DNA from: Ascidia mentula
Taxonomy: Eukaryota; Chordata; Ascidiacea; Phlebobranchia; Ascidiidae
Direction: 5' to 3'
Assembly (NCBI GenBank): GCA_947561715.1
Contig: OX387200.1
Span: 18,106,501 to 18,170,500 of the forward strand
DNA length: 64,000 nt
The notes under the pieces were generated by a model. The model saw only the letters and a list, made by a program, of their open reading frames with translations, was not told the origin of the DNA and ran no database searches. Both the position numbers and the translations under genes were made by a program. Shown here in pieces: positions 26,754 to 37,197 of this stretch (its first letter is position 1; each line of letters opens with the position of its first letter).

Positions 26754-27716
26754 AGTAGTAAAGGGATTATGTGAAGAACTGGTGTTCATTTTACTTGTTA
26801 TGTTTGGTGGTTGTTCGTGTTGTTGTCCTACAAATTATAGTATTTTTACTCGGCATTTTTTAGTATTGAACCCTTGTATCAGTTTGAGCCCTTGTATCAG
26901 TTTTTTCTAGAATCAGTGCTTGTCCAGCGCTAGCCTATATCTTGTGTAAATGCAGTTTAACTGTTGGGAATTTATACAATTGTTGTTTTTCCTGTTTCCT
27001 GTGCGAAATATATTTGATATAATAATGTATCGACATCCATTTCGAAAAATAAAAAATTCTTTATTACGTTGTGAGAGGAATCCATTTTCATCCAAGTTTG
27101 AGCACAGAACATAGGTTTAGATTCTGGAAATTTTTCCGCAAAAGTCAAACATAAAGATTGTGCAAAACAATAAATCAAGGCATATCGACTTGTTGAGAGC
27201 GTTTTGACAAAAGTTGATCTCTGTTGTTAATTTAAAAGTATGTGTTCCAACGCTTACTTAAAATTCAAGCTATTAAGTAAGTACCTTCTTTGCAGCACTA
27301 GCCAACGGCATCTGATTTTTGGTCCAAATGCAAGGAAAAATGGCCAGCTGTAACAGTGTTATACATCATTGTGGTGTCCGTGTTTTGTCGGTAGACTGTA
27401 TCGAAGCTGATTTTGTCACTCTTTTCAGTATCACGTACGTGGCATTTTGCCGGCATTCGGTTCTTGACACGCGCAATGATAGTTCTCAACCGCCTTTTTG
27501 GTGACCACAACGATGAATTCCGAATAAAATTTAGTGTCTGTTAAACCGAATATCTGTCCCGTACAGCCTCGCATATTATTTAGGCAAGCAGTGGCACAAT
27601 TTACACTCAAACAAATCTCGGCCGACGAGACTAACCACATCGTATTAGCTTTTGGTCCAAGATGAACTGGACAAACCACCAAACAAAGGTAGGTACAAAG
27701 CCATTAACGAATGTTT
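26754..27716. other. 3' flank of A2 and intergenic sequence
   Basis: AATAAA at 27048-27053 is a plausible polyadenylation signal about 300 bp after the A2 stop. From about 27.3 kb the GC content rises and open frames occur on both strands (for example 27431-27682 minus, 83 codons), but none has a recognisable domain, and they abut the foldback element. Confidence 0.45.
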
Positions 27717-28567
27717 TTTGGAGACATATGGGTTAACAGCAACTCAACGGGCCAAGCGCCTTCTCCATATTACCAGAGGGATGTTATAGTTAACAAAAAA
27801 GTCAGTTAACAAAAGTTTGAACGCGGGTTACTCGACCACCTTACAAGGTGGCGACTTGATTTTATTACACAAAAATAGATCATTTGGCGTCCATTTCTGT
27901 CTAAAAATATTAAACTTTTGCGCGAGAGAAAACGCGAACCGTCTTAAGTTTGACGACCCCCCCCCTACTTTCCTACGTTTTGCGCTCGCCGCGAAACGTA
28001 ACAAACAAAATTCCCATTTAACAAAACTTTGGGCACGTGTAACTCTGCCATCTTATGAGTCAGCGACTTGATTTTTTCACACAAAAAAATATGATCCATA
28101 GACCATAGCCTGAACTTTTATTAGAAAACAAAGTTTGACTTTATTCGATAGCAGGGGTGTGTAAGGTTGTTTGATTAACAGGGTTTTCGTTTGTGCAAGG
28201 TTGTTCGTGGCGAGCGCAAAACGTAGGAAAGTAGAGGGGGGGGGGGGGGTGGTTAATATTCGTCAAATTTAAGACGGTTCGCGTTTTTTCTCGCGTAAAA
28301 GTTTAATATTGGACCCCAATAAATATCAGCCTTTAAGGATTTCCGCGCGGTATTCGATGTTTACTCATGGTTATGACATAGCATACATATAATATTCATA
28401 TTCAAATATTAATAAAATTTTCAGCCTATGATCTATTATTGTGTGAAAAATCAGGTCGCTTGGTCGCTACCTCGTAAGGTGGCCGAGTAATCCGCGTTCA
28501 AACTTTTGTTAACTGGCGATTTTTCAACTAGCTTCCCTCTGGTTGCATATGCCACCTCTTGGAGACC
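27717..28567. repeat. Long imperfect inverted repeat (foldback element)
   Basis: The left half (27717 to about 28125) and right half (about 28140 to 28567) are imperfect reverse complements. Paired landmarks: AACAAAAGTTTGAACGCGGG at about 27808 with CCGCGTTCAAACTTTTGTTA at about 28493; CCCCCTACTTTCCTACGTTT at about 27960 with AAACGTAGGAAAGTAGAGGG at about 28219; CGCGAACCGTCTTAAGTTTG at about 27934 with the matching AAATTTAAGACGGTTCGCG. A 14-G run sits in the right arm. No transposase recognised inside. Confidence 0.85.
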
Positions 28568-29100
28568 GTTAAATGCCGTCCGCATTAATGGATGCTCGCA
28601 TTGTTTGGCCACCACAGCGGATGTTTTCTCTTCCGAGAAATATTTTCAGAATGGATGTCAATGGACATACGCACAGGTTTAGCAGGCAAGGATGATTTGG
28701 ACTGTCGAAGTTTGACGAAGCAGACAGACAAATTGCTGCTTGCTACACAGGAACACCCGCAATTTGGAAATCTCACGAAATTATTCAAGCAGCATAGAGC
28801 AGTATTGCTTTCATCACCAACGGTTTGGCAAAGATGCACGACAATTCCGACCTCCACGTGCATTCTCAAAAATCGAGGTGCCCGATCGACCGTAGCTGCG
28901 AGCACAGCGCAGTCTTTTCTTTGTTTGGGGCTGTTCAACAGGGCAAAAACTTCCGATCACAAACCTGCATAATGAAATGGCAGTCTGGTGTATAATGGAA
29001 AGAAATTTGAAGGCGTTACGATTGAATAACATAACAAAATTCGTGGCAATCTAAACATAGGTTCGATAGAGCTGTTACAAGCATACTGAAGCCCTATTAC
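28568..29100. other. GC-richer segment with open frames on both strands, unrecognised
   Basis: Open frames of 126 codons on plus (28592-28972) and 117 on minus (28585-28938) overlap almost completely. Composition is clearly richer in G+C than the neighbours. It abuts the foldback element, so it may be part of a transposon body. I recognise no domain and make no functional call. Confidence 0.3.
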
Positions 29101-29106
29101 AGTAAA

Positions 29107-30600
29107 AACTCTCAACGATGTTCACGCAGGCAATTCACAATTTTCTAATTAAACGAGTACGACCAGGACAAAACACTTAAAAGTTCCGGCCACATGAGAA
29201 TCCCTAAAATAGTCAAAAACCTCACCAGGCCTACGCTTGTCACCTTAATCTCAATGAACTTCACCCATACAGAGAAAATTATATTTTTACTGATGCAACA
29301 AACCCTTGTCTATTTTTCGTCTTAATGTCTCCACCTAGCGTTTAAATAAAACACACATATTATTCAGGACGGTTTACGTAACACGTTTAAACCAGAACTG
29401 AAGTTAGTGATTACGATGTTACAATCATGCGGAGCACATGCAGTTAATTAACATATGCTGCCGAACTTAAATAAATAAACGTTGTTTTTTCTGGGTGATA
29501 TTAACTTATTCAAGGAAAATTACAAAAAAAACGCAAACCGGAACGTCCGTCGAACACAGATAATTAAGATTTTCTACAGCTAGGCGTGGTAACACAAAAT
29601 GCTTAGAAACAGTAAGTTGTTTTATTGAAATTACTCAAATTCAAGATGCTTACGGTTTCCCGTGGCTGTGGATTGGAGTTAGCATAATAATGAGAGCACT
29701 GATAAATAACTTACTGCATGGTTGCAAAAAAGTGCCTATTTGCTTGGTAACCAAGTTTACTATCAAGACCAATTAGCCTAACTTTTCCCTGATTTGCCAG
29801 TAAAGGCATAGTTAAAATTGCGTCACAGACTTTATTGTGTAGTTATACGTAATTTTCATTAATGTGATAGCAGTTGAAACAATGGAAGTTTTTTTAAAAT
29901 TTTGGTGATTTCGGGTTTTGCTCATGCATTTTGTAAAATTTCGTCATCTTGTTTTTGATACAATACTTTCTCATGAATTTTGTCCTTGTCGTGAAAATTG
30001 TTTGTAAATATATCACACAATTTTGTAAATATTTGACCCTCGTAAAATATAATCAAAGATTTTATTACGGTTTGTGCAGCTCATAAAGGAGGGCGGAATG
30101 CGAAGTGGACGTTTTTAGTTTTCTCTACTTCGTTTCAAAGGAAATAATTTCAAATATTTTCACAAACCCTGTTTCTAAATATCGCATGCCACAAATATCT
30201 TACCTGAATTAAGTTTTGCTAGTAGTGTGGAAAACCTATTCACAAAAACGCTACATTGTGAAAGTATATTAAAATGATAAAATAAGCCAGAATGCGTTTC
30301 GCATTCCAAGACTGGAATAAAAGAACAATCCAATACAATCCGCCAGCATTGCATTTCACCCTTCTGATGACTACTTACAAAGGAAATACCAGAAAACTCA
30401 AGATGCATTGTGTTTTACTTGCAGACAAGCTTTTGATAGCCTATGGAAAACTAGCTCTTGAATTACGTTTTTTAAGTTTACTTGCAAGTATGTTTGCTAC
30501 TACGGGTATATGTTCGCTACTATAAACAATCAGGTTCCGAAAAGTACAACAGCGCCACCGCGTGTAAAACCTGAAGTGAGTTTAAAATATAAATCTGTCT
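29107..30600. repeat. Flank duplication, copy 2 (pairs with 13.0-15.2 kb)
   Basis: 29,107-29,520 matches 12,990-13,420, and 29,830-30,600 matches 14,480-15,240, in the same order and orientation with many substitutions and small indels. The A-gene relic present between the blocks at 14.2 kb is not seen in this copy. Confidence 0.8.
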
Positions 30601-30745
30601 ACGGGAAATGTTTTCTATTTCTTATAATCCAAACCACGGCTCGGCTCAAATGGCGGGCTGAGATCCGAGTCCAATTTTTTTGTATGCATTCAGGATTGCA
30701 CACGTTTAATTCAAACATTGTGAGAAGCTACAGTTTTTTTGGCAC

Positions 30746-30763
30746 ACCCTGACACCCATGTAG
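30746..30763. repeat. LINE target-site duplication, left copy
   Basis: ACCCTGACACCCATGTAG, 18 bp, repeated exactly at 32244-32261 and bracketing the LINE. Confidence 0.85.
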
Positions 30764-30769
30764 GCCTTC

Positions 30770-31696
30770 GTAAACGGCTTTGCCACAACGGACTTTCCGA
30801 TCAGGAGAGGTATCAGACAAGGTGACCCCCTTAGTCTGAACCTCTTCCTGATTGCCCTAGATCCGCTTCTCGTTGCCCTTCAAAACAACCCTGCTATCAC
30901 TTCAACCCCAGTGCCATGCCGCAACACACCCAAGGCAATCGCTTACGCCGATGACGTCACCCTAGTGGTGGCTCATCGACACTCCCTCACCAAATCGACA
31001 CTCCCCTCGCCCTCGGCCTCATTGACAATTTTGCTAAATTTTCCGGTTTAAAACTCAACCTCACCAAAACCGAAGCGATTGCCATCCTTCGACCTCCCCT
31101 TGACGACCCAACCTTGTGTAATATAAAGTGGAACCCTAAATCGATAAGCCCGTTAAATACCCCAAAAGGCGCACCATCAGGCATCACCGCGACATGGCAC
31201 AAAGCAATCACCTCTTTACAATCCCGCGCCAGATCTATCAGCAACCCTTTTCTTACTTTTGACTCTAAATGCATCCTCTCAAAAACTATACTTTTACCCC
31301 AAATTTCATACCTTGCTAAAACTTACCCCTTACCACCCCAGCAACGAGAACGGATCGACGACATTGTGGTAAAGTTCGTCGTCGGCCCAAATAATCCAAC
31401 CTTGTCAATTAACATCCTGGCAGCCCGTCGTAACCATCGTCTTCCCACAACTTCATAACACAACACCATACACAAAAACATTAGCAGCATTCCTTAACAC
31501 CTCACTTACACACACTATTTGGAAAACACGGAACAGAATTAAACACGACATACGACCCATCAACGACATTTCCCGGCATTTGGTATCATCCTTCAAAACC
31601 TCTGTACACTTTAAGCTAGCTATCCAACGGAACAGAGGCAACCCTTTTCTCGAGGAAGTCTTGGCTGATGTTGTTAACGCCATACCCAACCAATGA
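30770..31696 (+). pseudogene. Broken reverse transcriptase ORF of the LINE (C-terminal part)
   Basis: Reading from 30770, IRRGIRQGDPLSLNLFLIAL is the RT motif before the catalytic box, and KAIAYADDVTLVV holds the catalytic YADD. A frameshift near 30,995 moves reading to the next frame, which continues with FSGLKLNLTKTEAI and a thumb-like region to about 31,440. A second shift leads to the final segment (TIWKTRNRIKHDIRP ... FLEEVLADVVNAIP) ending at TGA 31694-31696. There is no endonuclease domain because of 5' truncation. With two frameshifts the copy is dead. Confidence 0.88.
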
Positions 31697-31976
31697 ATCG
31701 CAAAAACCGCGCTCTACCGCCCTATTCCGGATGACACCCCAAAATTACATCTCCCTGTTTTTCTTTTGTATTGTATATTGTATATATTGAAAATTGTAAC
31801 TACATGAAAACTACTCTCCCGGCAAAATGGACAAAATCTCGCCTCAGCGCCCACTTGTGGACCTTAATGTAAGAGCCATTTGACCACCTTGTGTCAGTGC
31901 CCGTCAACCCTTTTTTTTTGTGTACCCGTATTTGTTGTGTCATTGCAAATTCCCTTAATCACCGATACCCATTTTC

Positions 31977-32180
31977 TTGTATACTTGTTGTGTTATTGTT
32001 ATCTCCTGTTAATGTTTGACATTTCTTTACCACGTACATGTACTCCCTGTGTTATTGTTTATTTCTTGTTAACGTTCGATATTTCTTTATTACACACCTG
32101 TACTTGTTGTTTCTATTGCCTTTTATTGTTAATGCTCGACATTTCTTTATCACGTACCTGGACTTGTTTCTGTTACAGTT
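31977..32180 (+). repeat. ~60-bp minisatellite in the LINE 3' region
   Basis: Three full copies and a partial fourth of a ~60-bp unit, each with a TACTTGTTGT-like start, a TTGTTAATGTTTGACATTTC-like middle and an ending close to CACGTACCTG. Open frames across it just reflect the pyrimidine-rich repeat. Confidence 0.85.
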
Positions 32181-32243
32181 GTATTTTTCGATATCGTCCG
32201 ATATTCGTGGGGACTATTGGTGCCTCGAATAAAATAATCGCAA

Positions 32244-32261
32244 ACCCTGACACCCATGTAG
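32244..32261. repeat. LINE target-site duplication, right copy
   Basis: Identical to 30746-30763 over 18 bp. Confidence 0.85.
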
Positions 32262-33330
32262 TCAATTGGAAATTCCGGCTCCATTGCATGGTTGCCAATT
32301 GGTCGCATTGTCTTCTTGATTCTTGGTACTTGTTGGCGGGCGACTTTGATTTTGGGATTCTAAACACAACTGAATCCAAGTAATCAAAAAAATTAACAAA
32401 GCGTACCTATACATTTGAAGTCTCTGATAGGGTAATTTAAATGTAAAATCTGATTTATTTTTCTGAGTTAAATGTACAAATCCGTGGCATACTGTACTTG
32501 ACCGCGGACATTTTTCGTTATTTGTAATTCGTGTTGGAAGAACACATTGTTGGTGTTAATCTAAGGATATTTCTCGGTTTATGCTCGCAGCTATAAAAAT
32601 ATGTTGCACGCTTAATCCAGCGAGCAGTAATTGTCGCATGGTATTGTAGGTCTATTTACGAAGGCTCCCACTGGTACAGCGTAATGGAGAATTGTAACTT
32701 ATGTGCAATTTACATTAATTTTTCAAAAAACGTAGGACATTTCTAGATTTCATTTCAAACGGTATTACATGCATAAATGAAGGGGGTTTGTTTAGTTCGT
32801 GGGCATACGTTTTGTAGTTTAATTTGCTCAAAGGAATGTAGGAACTACATACTTACATACCTACTATAATCGGAAACGACCTTATAAAATAAAAAGTGCA
32901 AGGTTGGCTGAATTTATGTTTATTTTAAGACCTATAGGCATCTATGTTTTGCCTCGTACTAAGTGTTTATTTTGGGACCAACATTCAATGGACCACCGAA
33001 ATAATACGCTCCTATATCACATCCTAACAATTAAATGTTGTGTCAGTTTTATTTGAACGGTAGGTGGAGACATTGAGCTGAAAATAGAGAATATCGGTGG
33101 GTGTCGCAACGTTCTAGAGTACATCGGGTTGTAAACGCTCAATGTGCTTAAATTAACAATTATGTAGCCCAGCTAATATTTCTGCCTAAATGGTTGGATC
33201 AAAAGAAGTATAACGGAATACTACTTCACTTTTTACAGTACTTTTAGGACAAATTTGAATCAAATATTTGGCAAATGTTGCTATATCCTTTGAACAAGGG
33301 TGCAAAATTGGAGTTAATAACTTTGAATAA
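32262..33330. other. Intergenic, dispersed repeats only
   Basis: No gene seen. Contains GGTAGGTGGAGACATTGAG near 33,060, a dispersed block also present near 39,859, 57,620 and 59,319. Confidence 0.5.
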
Positions 33331-33768
33331 AAAAGCCAAAGCTAAGATGCTGTTAATCATTTTTTAGTAAACGTTTCGAACCTATACTTGGTTCATCATC
33401 AGTACTATTACAGCTGATTGCAGAAAAACGTCGAGTTAATAAAGGACTGAAAGGTAGAAGGGAAACAGCCCAACACTAAACATAGACGACAGCTCTAAAC
33501 CATTATACCTTTTCAACATCTAGAGGTCTGCACTGCAGCTCGACTCTCTGCAAATGATGACGTCACTCTGTGCTATCGACGCTGCAGTCACGCTACGCCC
33601 CTCTGGCTTGTTGCTCGTTGTTGTTGCTGTCGTTTTCCTTCTGCCTTTCAGTCCTTAATTAACTCGACGCATTTCTGCAACCAGCTGTAGTAGTACTGAT
33701 GATGAACCAAGTATAGGTTCGAAACGTTTACCAAAAAAATGATTAACAGCATCTTAGCTTTGCCTTTA
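33331..33768. mobile_element. Foldback/MITE-like element with ~135-bp inverted arms
   Basis: Left arm 33,331-33,467 contains GCTAAGATGCTGTTAATCAT, AAACGTTTCGAACCTATACT and TTCATCATCAGTACTA; right arm 33,632-33,768 carries the same in reverse complement. The ~165-bp middle is richer in GC (GACGTCACTCTGTGCTATCG, GCTGTCGTTTTCC). No coding capacity. The motif ACGTTTCG followed by TTCATCATCAG resembles the hairpin arms at 14,973 and 40,110. Confidence 0.85.
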
Positions 33769-33769
33769 A

Positions 33770-34139
33770 ACAAACCGTATTCGTTTGCCTATGGTCATGT
33801 TAATGCAACGAACAACCTCAAAGGAAAAACATATTTGGCGACAATAATTTAAAACAACGTTGTATAAACAGGGGAAGGTTTTAGCTTGATCCTTATGAAT
33901 GAAAAGCTTTGAAATTTGATTTGATCAAATTTCGCACACATATCGGAATAATCAGAAGTGCAAGGTTGACTGAAGTTTATTTTCTTAAATACGTCATGTT
34001 AGCAAACCAGATCACAAGTGAAGCACTATCGAAAGCTTTAGTTATTCTGGGTTGTTGACGTTGGAAACTTGCACTTGCGCTTGCGCCGCGCAGCCTTTAG
34101 CTCACGGTCGTTGTTTCACTGATCACCTGCAGTTGAAAG
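33770..34139. repeat. Dispersed repeat ending in AAAAGCTTTGAAATTTGATT
   Basis: The block with AACAACGTTGTAT, a GGTTT..AGCTTGATTCATG-type segment and AAAAGCTTTGAAATTTGATT recurs at about 40,840-40,930, 42,480-42,580 and 58,165-58,270. No coding potential. Confidence 0.7.
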
Positions 34140-35044
34140 AATGTGTTTTTAACTTACTGGTTCACTAAGCATGACAGGCACATTACACAAGTTTGCATCC
34201 TGTTTTTCTGCTCGGTATGTGTAATATTGCGAAGGCGAGAAATGTGACAGGTTGCATTAGTGATTTGGGAAATATTAATATTCATCTATTTAGAAAATAT
34301 ATACGGTTTCTCTGCAGATATTCTGGAGAATCCTGCAAAGACTTAACCGCTTTATGCAGTTTTCTTTTTAATTTTCCGGTTTCCGCAATACGAATGCGTT
34401 TTCTGGTTACCTATTTTGAATATTTTGAATTTTTATTTTTACTATGATCTATAAGTGGAATCGTCAAACGCCAAAAGTCAACGGCTACAGTGGACATACT
34501 ATGGCAAACCGAGTAACAATTGCCCTTAGAAAGAAAATTTGTTGAAAATTATTTACTTCTCGGCAATATGCAATAAGCTCAATGAGTGACAAAACAACGC
34601 TTGCTGGATTTCATGGCAGTTTTTGTAGCTTCGTTTGTCGCACATCCAAAATGTTGCCACTTTGGTTTGATGAAATGTTGTTTTGGTAATTCCAAGTTGT
34701 TTTATTGTTTCTTCCAATTCATGTCCCAATTTACTTGCTTTTTACAAGGAAATCATGCGTGTTTTCGAAAATAATTGTTCGAGAGCAAGTAATCTTGTCT
34801 GCATCCAATATTCAACTGATAAAATCTCATATCGTTGCATCTCTATGCATATTTGTACTTGCATTTGGTCGACATCTTTTGTCAATATATTACACAAAAT
34901 AATAAACAAGGAAAAATACATTTTCGATCACAATGAGCAACTAACATTCATCAGACTCTCCGAAAATGGTATAAGGTTTGTATGAATTAAACGTACAAAC
35001 ATTGTTCACTTGAAAGGATAACAATGACAAAGAAACAAATGAAA

Positions 35045-35927
35045 TAAAGATGTTAAGCAAGATGGCTGGTCACTGCCGGGCTGCAAAGAGAGCCCAACAC
35101 ATTATTGGTTTGTTCTGATAGAAATTGAACACCAACTACATCCTCTTGGCCCTCTGCTTCACGTAAAGCTCTTACAGTTTTTTAAGATGTTTTTCCTATC
35201 CGTTACGCGCTGCTTTGAAACAGTCTATTGCCTCCATTTAATATCGTGTGGCTGGTTCCGTAAAGTCTTAGGTACGTTGATGCAACATTATTACAAAGTG
35301 ATCCAAAGATCTGATGCCTTATGAAATTATTTCCCAGTTTCTCTCGCATGTATTGAATTGATTCCAAAGTCTTTTTAATGCGTTTAAGTTTGTCAGACTC
35401 GCAAACCTCAACGTGATGAGTTACTCATCCATATTTCACACATTTGTAGTTGGCATTAACACCCTCTAAATGTAACAAGCTTCCTTTCATGTCCTACATT
35501 TTTTGTAGTAAGTGACGACGAACAAAAATGTCTAAACTATCATCATGTTCTACCATTGCAGTTGCACAACGTTTAATGCCACTCACGCAGTCTTGAAGGT
35601 GTTCCAGTTTAACGTTTGCTGTTTTCATCAAACTCATAAAATATTTCATAGAAAATCAATGAACCAAAATAACGTTTCAATTTAGCTAATTTATTAGTCA
35701 ACCATAAAACAAGTCCCTTTTCGGGTTTAGACCAGCAATTGTAGCCTTTAATTATTGCTTTGCTTGCTCGTAATCATTTTCTGTTGCCATGAAACAATAT
35801 TTAAGTACATAGTGAATGTTACGCAATTCTTCCCACATACTCTTTTGTTGGACACGAACGCCATGAGCCTCCTCAAATTGACCATTCTTCAGATACTCCA
35901 ATGTATTGTCTTTGAAACAATTCATTT
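35045..35927 (-). pseudogene. Class B pseudogene (copy I), B1-like
   Basis: Minus strand: YLKNGQFEEAHGVRVQQKSM, then ELRNIHYVLKYCFMATENDY, then a stop after EQAKQ near 35,752 and further frame losses. Homology continues through the TPR region and an EDVVGV-like tail to a degraded PSCLTS end whose stop codon is lost. YCFMATEND replaces YCECLMATEND, a 6-bp deletion also found in the copy at 53 kb. The first exon and a head-to-head A partner are absent. Confidence 0.85.
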
Positions 35928-36840
35928 TATTCATTATTTTTTAGGACAGTTTGTTTATCATAACAATTCATTATTATATTAAGGTAATGCTGGAAATGCT
36001 GGAAATATCACATTAGTATAGTACCTGATAGAAGGAATATTTTTGAGGATCGAATTTTAAAGGTTCAAACATCACATAATCCTCTTAACAACATGTTTAC
36101 TAAACATAGATACATTTTGTGACTCTGCGCAAACAAACACGATATCAAACGTGCATCCAAACAATTAAAGGAATTGGACAAATATGTAAGCCGCATTTCT
36201 ATATATGTTAAGATCAAGGTTAAACCGTCTACTGCTGATTCACAATACAACATGGCTTTATATTCAACGGTTTAAAATTATATGTTATAAACTATTAACG
36301 CAGTTAGTTCACAGGGCTGATGACGAGCACAGCAGTGTTCGAAAGTTTTGCTTGATATTTATTACCATATTGGCTTTGGCTTTCCTATTCCGTGTAATTA
36401 ATAACTTCTTTTACGACAGTTAATTTTTAAACATATGTGATTAGTTGACGCTCAATAAGCGGATTATGAAAACAATAATGGATTAATAACTTCTGTGAGC
36501 AACAAATGTTTTTTTAATATTTTGAAATTAATTTCCAGCATCCTTAAATGCACAATATTCGGCAACCTGATGTATCGACTGTCGTTAGTGTATTATTAAT
36601 AACCGCAAGTTAATTGCCTTTTGTACAGGGTAAAACGCAACTTCCTTGTTCCAACTACCACAAACAGACTAAGAATACCCCGTTTGCCCCAACTACAAAA
36701 GTTCAATTATACCGTAAGGATTATTTCCAATGTACAACCTGAACTAAACCTTAACAAAATTATCAGATGTTGGTGTTTTTTTTTGCCAATATGTCCGAAC
36801 ACATAAATTCCGCACTTACGATTAACTATGGTGTAGACAG

Positions 36841-37092
36841 GGGAAGTGAGGTATCCGAAAGGTGGTAATTCATTTTATATCCACCAAAACGTGAAGCCAA
36901 ATTTGTCAATGAAAAAATCACAAAACCATCAGCTATATGACAGGTATATTTATTGTCAACTTCTGTTTTCACTCGAATTGGGGAAGTTCAAAAACATTAC
37001 CGACGAGTTTACGGTTATAAAAGTTAAGCATACAGACGATCACAGCTACAGTACAGCTGCAATCACAGCGAGAAGCGAAACAGATACTAAAA
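36841..37092 (+). other. Possible exon upstream of the cysteine-rich gene (copy I), unrecognised
   Basis: Open between an acceptor-like GTAGACAG and a donor AAAAGTGAGT, 252 nt, phase 1 at both ends, with residues such as EVRYPKGGNSFYIHQN and GKFKNITDEFTVIKV. The same length and frame are kept at 54788-55039. The surrounding non-coding DNA is equally conserved, so this is weak evidence of coding. It does not splice in frame to the cysteine-rich gene. Confidence 0.25.
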
Positions 37093-37197
37093 GTGAGTGT
37101 TATAACTAAATAACTTATTTACATGTTTATTTTATTATCGCTTGTAAATTGCAAATATTATTTTTTTGACCAGATATTTGAAAACAAATACATTAGC

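Larger units (their letters stand above)
30764..32243 (+). mobile_element. 5'-truncated non-LTR retrotransposon (LINE)
   Basis: An insertion of 1480 bp bounded by a perfect 18-bp direct repeat (30746-30763 and 32244-32261). It starts inside the reverse transcriptase domain and runs through the ORF end and a ~550-bp 3' region with ~60-bp tandem repeats to an AT-rich tail (AATAAAATAATCGCA) that is not a plain poly(A). Its base composition is richer in C than the host. Long target duplication plus 5' truncation is the signature of target-primed reverse transcription. The clade is not assigned. Confidence 0.9.

Noticed and set aside
28585..28972. Overlapping 117-126 codon frames as a gene
   Set aside because: Both strands are open over the same GC-rich stretch, there is no domain, and it adjoins a foldback element; reported only as an unrecognised segment.
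31880..32383. 167-codon Leu/Phe/Tyr-rich frame resembling a membrane protein
   Set aside because: It is the translation of the LINE 3' minisatellite, and it crosses the LINE boundary into host DNA.
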